Shown piece after piece: positions 62,018-64,000 of a stretch of DNA of 64,000 nt. This stretch comes from Tubiluchus corallicola. Taxonomy: Eukaryota; Priapulida; Priapulimorpha; Priapulimorphida; Tubiluchidae. Location: NCBI GenBank assembly GCA_030141605.1, contig JAQGDQ010000124.1:129001-193000 (forward strand). Reading direction: 5' to 3'. Every line of letters begins with the position of its first letter. Position 1 is the stretch's first letter. The notes below the pieces were generated by a model, which saw only the letters and a list, made by a program, of their open reading frames with translations, had not been told where the DNA came from and made no database searches. Both the position numbers and the translations under genes were made by a program.

Positions 62018-62861
62018 CTGTAAAGTTTGAAAAATGCAGTAGTAACTAACATTAAAAGTTATAAATTTGTGTACTTACTGAAGCATTTTCATTAAAAGTT
62101 TTATAACGAATATATCGACAATGCAATATTTTGTCCACACTCATGAGTCCTGCTCATGGCCTATGATAAGCACATCAGCGATCAAATTTTACCATTTAAA
62201 AGTTATCATACTAGACTTAGGTGTTGTCTACACATTCAAAACAACAATAGTATACATATGTTTGTTCAGTTCTGATTTCAGGCTGCTAATGACCAGATCC
62301 TCATACATTATGGCATGTTCAGATTTTCTCTCTGACAGCAAACTCTTTACTGGACACTATTCAAAAGTTGCTGAGAGTTGATTTCTTGTGAGTTACTGCC
62401 TAATGCCTTGGCGAGTTACTCTGAGCATTTCTCACAGTGAATGGCAAAGGGAGAGTCAGCAAACGCTTACTATCTGGAGAGTAACTTGCAGCAAGTTTTG
62501 CTCTCTACCCTAAACACGCAAGTTACTTTGCCAGCTAACTTGACAAGAGAACTCGCGAGTTTGAACTCGTGCCATTATGTTATCAAAACTTGATAATCTT
62601 GATTTGTTATTTGTCTTTATTGTAACAGATTATTCACTGTTTACTTGTAATACTTCATGCACACGACTTGCACAATTTTCGAGTTTTGAAAAATCAAAGT
62701 TCTCTATGTAATGCAACAATTCAATTAGATCTGGGTTTGAGGCAGAGGAAAGAAAATTTCATGCTTTTCCATTTATCTACGCTTACATGCAAAGTTTACA
62801 AATTGAACTTATTTTGCCCCAAGTATGAACCACTACTAAATTTTTAATTCATCTGCTTGCA
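62018..62861 (-). other. PDIA6: PDIA6 intron, no recognised exon
   Basis: The acceptor at 62018-62019 needs an upstream exon ending in phase 1. I found none between here and 64000, so the intron is at least 1.98 kb long. Confidence 0.5.
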
Positions 62862-63870
62862 ATGCAACAGTTTACTGTTTATAACAATCGCATAAGGGAC
62901 TCTTTAATATCATATTTATCACATGAATCATGGATTGACGTTACGGCCATAGATGATGCTAATCTCTCATTTAATATGTTTCAAGATAAATCTATTAATA
63001 ACACTTCTTTTATTTTTGGCTTATATCAACGATATAAAAACAATTTCACTTGTCCAAATATTATTCAGTTTGCTGATGACACCACACTCTTTTTTCAATT
63101 TCAATCAGTTCAGCATTACTAACATGAACAATAGTTTAACAGACATTTCTAACTGGTTTAAAGACAACAAATTATCTCTTAATACCACTAAAACTAAGTA
63201 CATTCTATTTCGATCCAAAAATAAACCAATTCCTTTGAATTGTAGTCTTTATATTGATGGCCTTCCTATAGAACGTGTTCAGTCTACCAGATTTTTAGGC
63301 GTAGTTCTGCATGAACATGTTGACTGGAACTTTCGTATAAAAATTATTAATCTAAAAATAGCTAAAAATATAGGTATTATGCCGCATATTAAAAACAATT
63401 TGTCCAAATCACATTTACTTGCTCTTTATTATTCTTTAGTCTATCCTTATTTAAATTATGCTAGTTCCCTTTGGGGAGCTACATACATGACAAATCTTCA
63501 TTCTTTACGTTGTCTTCAAAGAAAATTTCTTTGCTTATATTTGGGATTAAATAAATTCACTCCAGTATTTAATTATTTCTTTAAACAACGTAATATTTTG
63601 TCTGTTGACAACATAGTGTTTCATAACATTGCGATTTTTGTGTATAAAACAACTAGAAAATTAATGCCCAAGTTATGCTTCACAATACGATTTAATCAAC
63701 ACTTTCTTCCATACGTCCGTATGAATGTTGCTAAGCATTTCATTTCCTTTACAGAGCTATTAATTTGTAACTATCTCCCTAATCATATAAATCAGAACAT
63801 AATATTTTCAAATATAAAAAAGCCTCAAACTCTTCATTATGGACCACAATCCAAACATTTATAACCTGCA
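62862..63870 (+). mobile_element. 5'-truncated, frameshifted LINE reverse transcriptase
   Basis: RT C-terminal half: LLFLAYINDIK in one frame, CPNIIQFADDTTLFF (catalytic FADD box) in another, then a 250-codon run with NWFKDNKLSLN, TKTKYILFRSKN, TRFLGVVLHEHVDW, YPYLNYASSLWG and LQRKFLCLYLG. CR1/jockey-like. At least two frameshifts break it around the catalytic box and the 5' end is missing, so it is not active. Lies in a PDIA6 intron, opposite to the gene. Confidence 0.88.
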
Positions 63871-64000
63871 ATGTTTCATATTACACTCACAGAAAAACAA
63901 GAATGGACTATACTCCATAACAAGAAAACCTAAAAGAAACTTTTTAGGTGGGTGGACATAATATGATTCCATTCACCATTTGCGATTGTATTTGCCTTGC

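Noticed and set aside
1-64000. CRISPR arrays, phage, bacterial operons or viral genes
   Set aside because: The window is intron-rich animal DNA. All tandem arrays lack spacer structure, and all RT-like sequences are LINE type.

Overview
The window comes from the nuclear genome of an invertebrate animal. It is AT-rich, its genes are split into many short exons with GT-AG introns of several hundred to several thousand bases, and the introns are full of LINE fragments, terminal-inverted-repeat elements (MITEs), tRNA-derived SINE-like units and minisatellites. All four genes are animal families (Piezo, a peptidoglycan recognition protein, a Golgi carbohydrate sulfotransferase, PDIA6). The sequence alone does not let me name the phylum.

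Layout. (1) About 1-50,600, + strand: most of one PIEZO mechanosensitive channel gene. I could place 46 exons between 5,353 and 50,027 whose phases all join without a break into about 2,152 codons plus stop. One of them (26,098-26,157) rests on phase and position alone. There is also a candidate upstream microexon at 1,109 and a candidate in-frame cassette exon near 31,660. The first roughly 400 residues of a normal Piezo are not visible and should lie upstream of base 1. The reading goes through blade repeats, the beam helix, the anchor (PF-x2-E-x6-W motif), outer helix, extracellular cap, inner helix and C-terminal domain. (2) 16,409-18,639, - strand: a complete three-exon secreted peptidoglycan recognition protein (amidase type) lying inside one Piezo intron on the opposite strand. 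(3) 53,066-55,135, - strand: a carbohydrate sulfotransferase, two coding exons, with a type II membrane anchor and both PAPS-binding motifs. It faces Piezo tail to tail. (4) 60,229-62,017 and beyond, - strand: the last four coding exons of PDIA6 (protein disulfide isomerase A6), ending in KDEL. The rest lies past the right edge, beyond an intron that holds a broken LINE.

The four genes share no evident pathway. Piezo is a plasma-membrane force sensor, the nested PGRP is an extracellular immune or symbiosis-related amidase, the sulfotransferase modifies glycans in the Golgi, and PDIA6 folds disulfides in the ER.

The repeats are the most structured part of what remains. They include a MITE inserted inside another MITE with the empty site visible elsewhere in the window, a hAT-type MITE with a perfect 8-bp target duplication, two unrelated non-coding repeats each present twice inside Piezo introns, an apparently perfect 179-bp tandem duplication, and a 60-bp minisatellite that has grown inside the 3' coding end of a dead LINE. 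I found no bacterial, phage, CRISPR or viral system.
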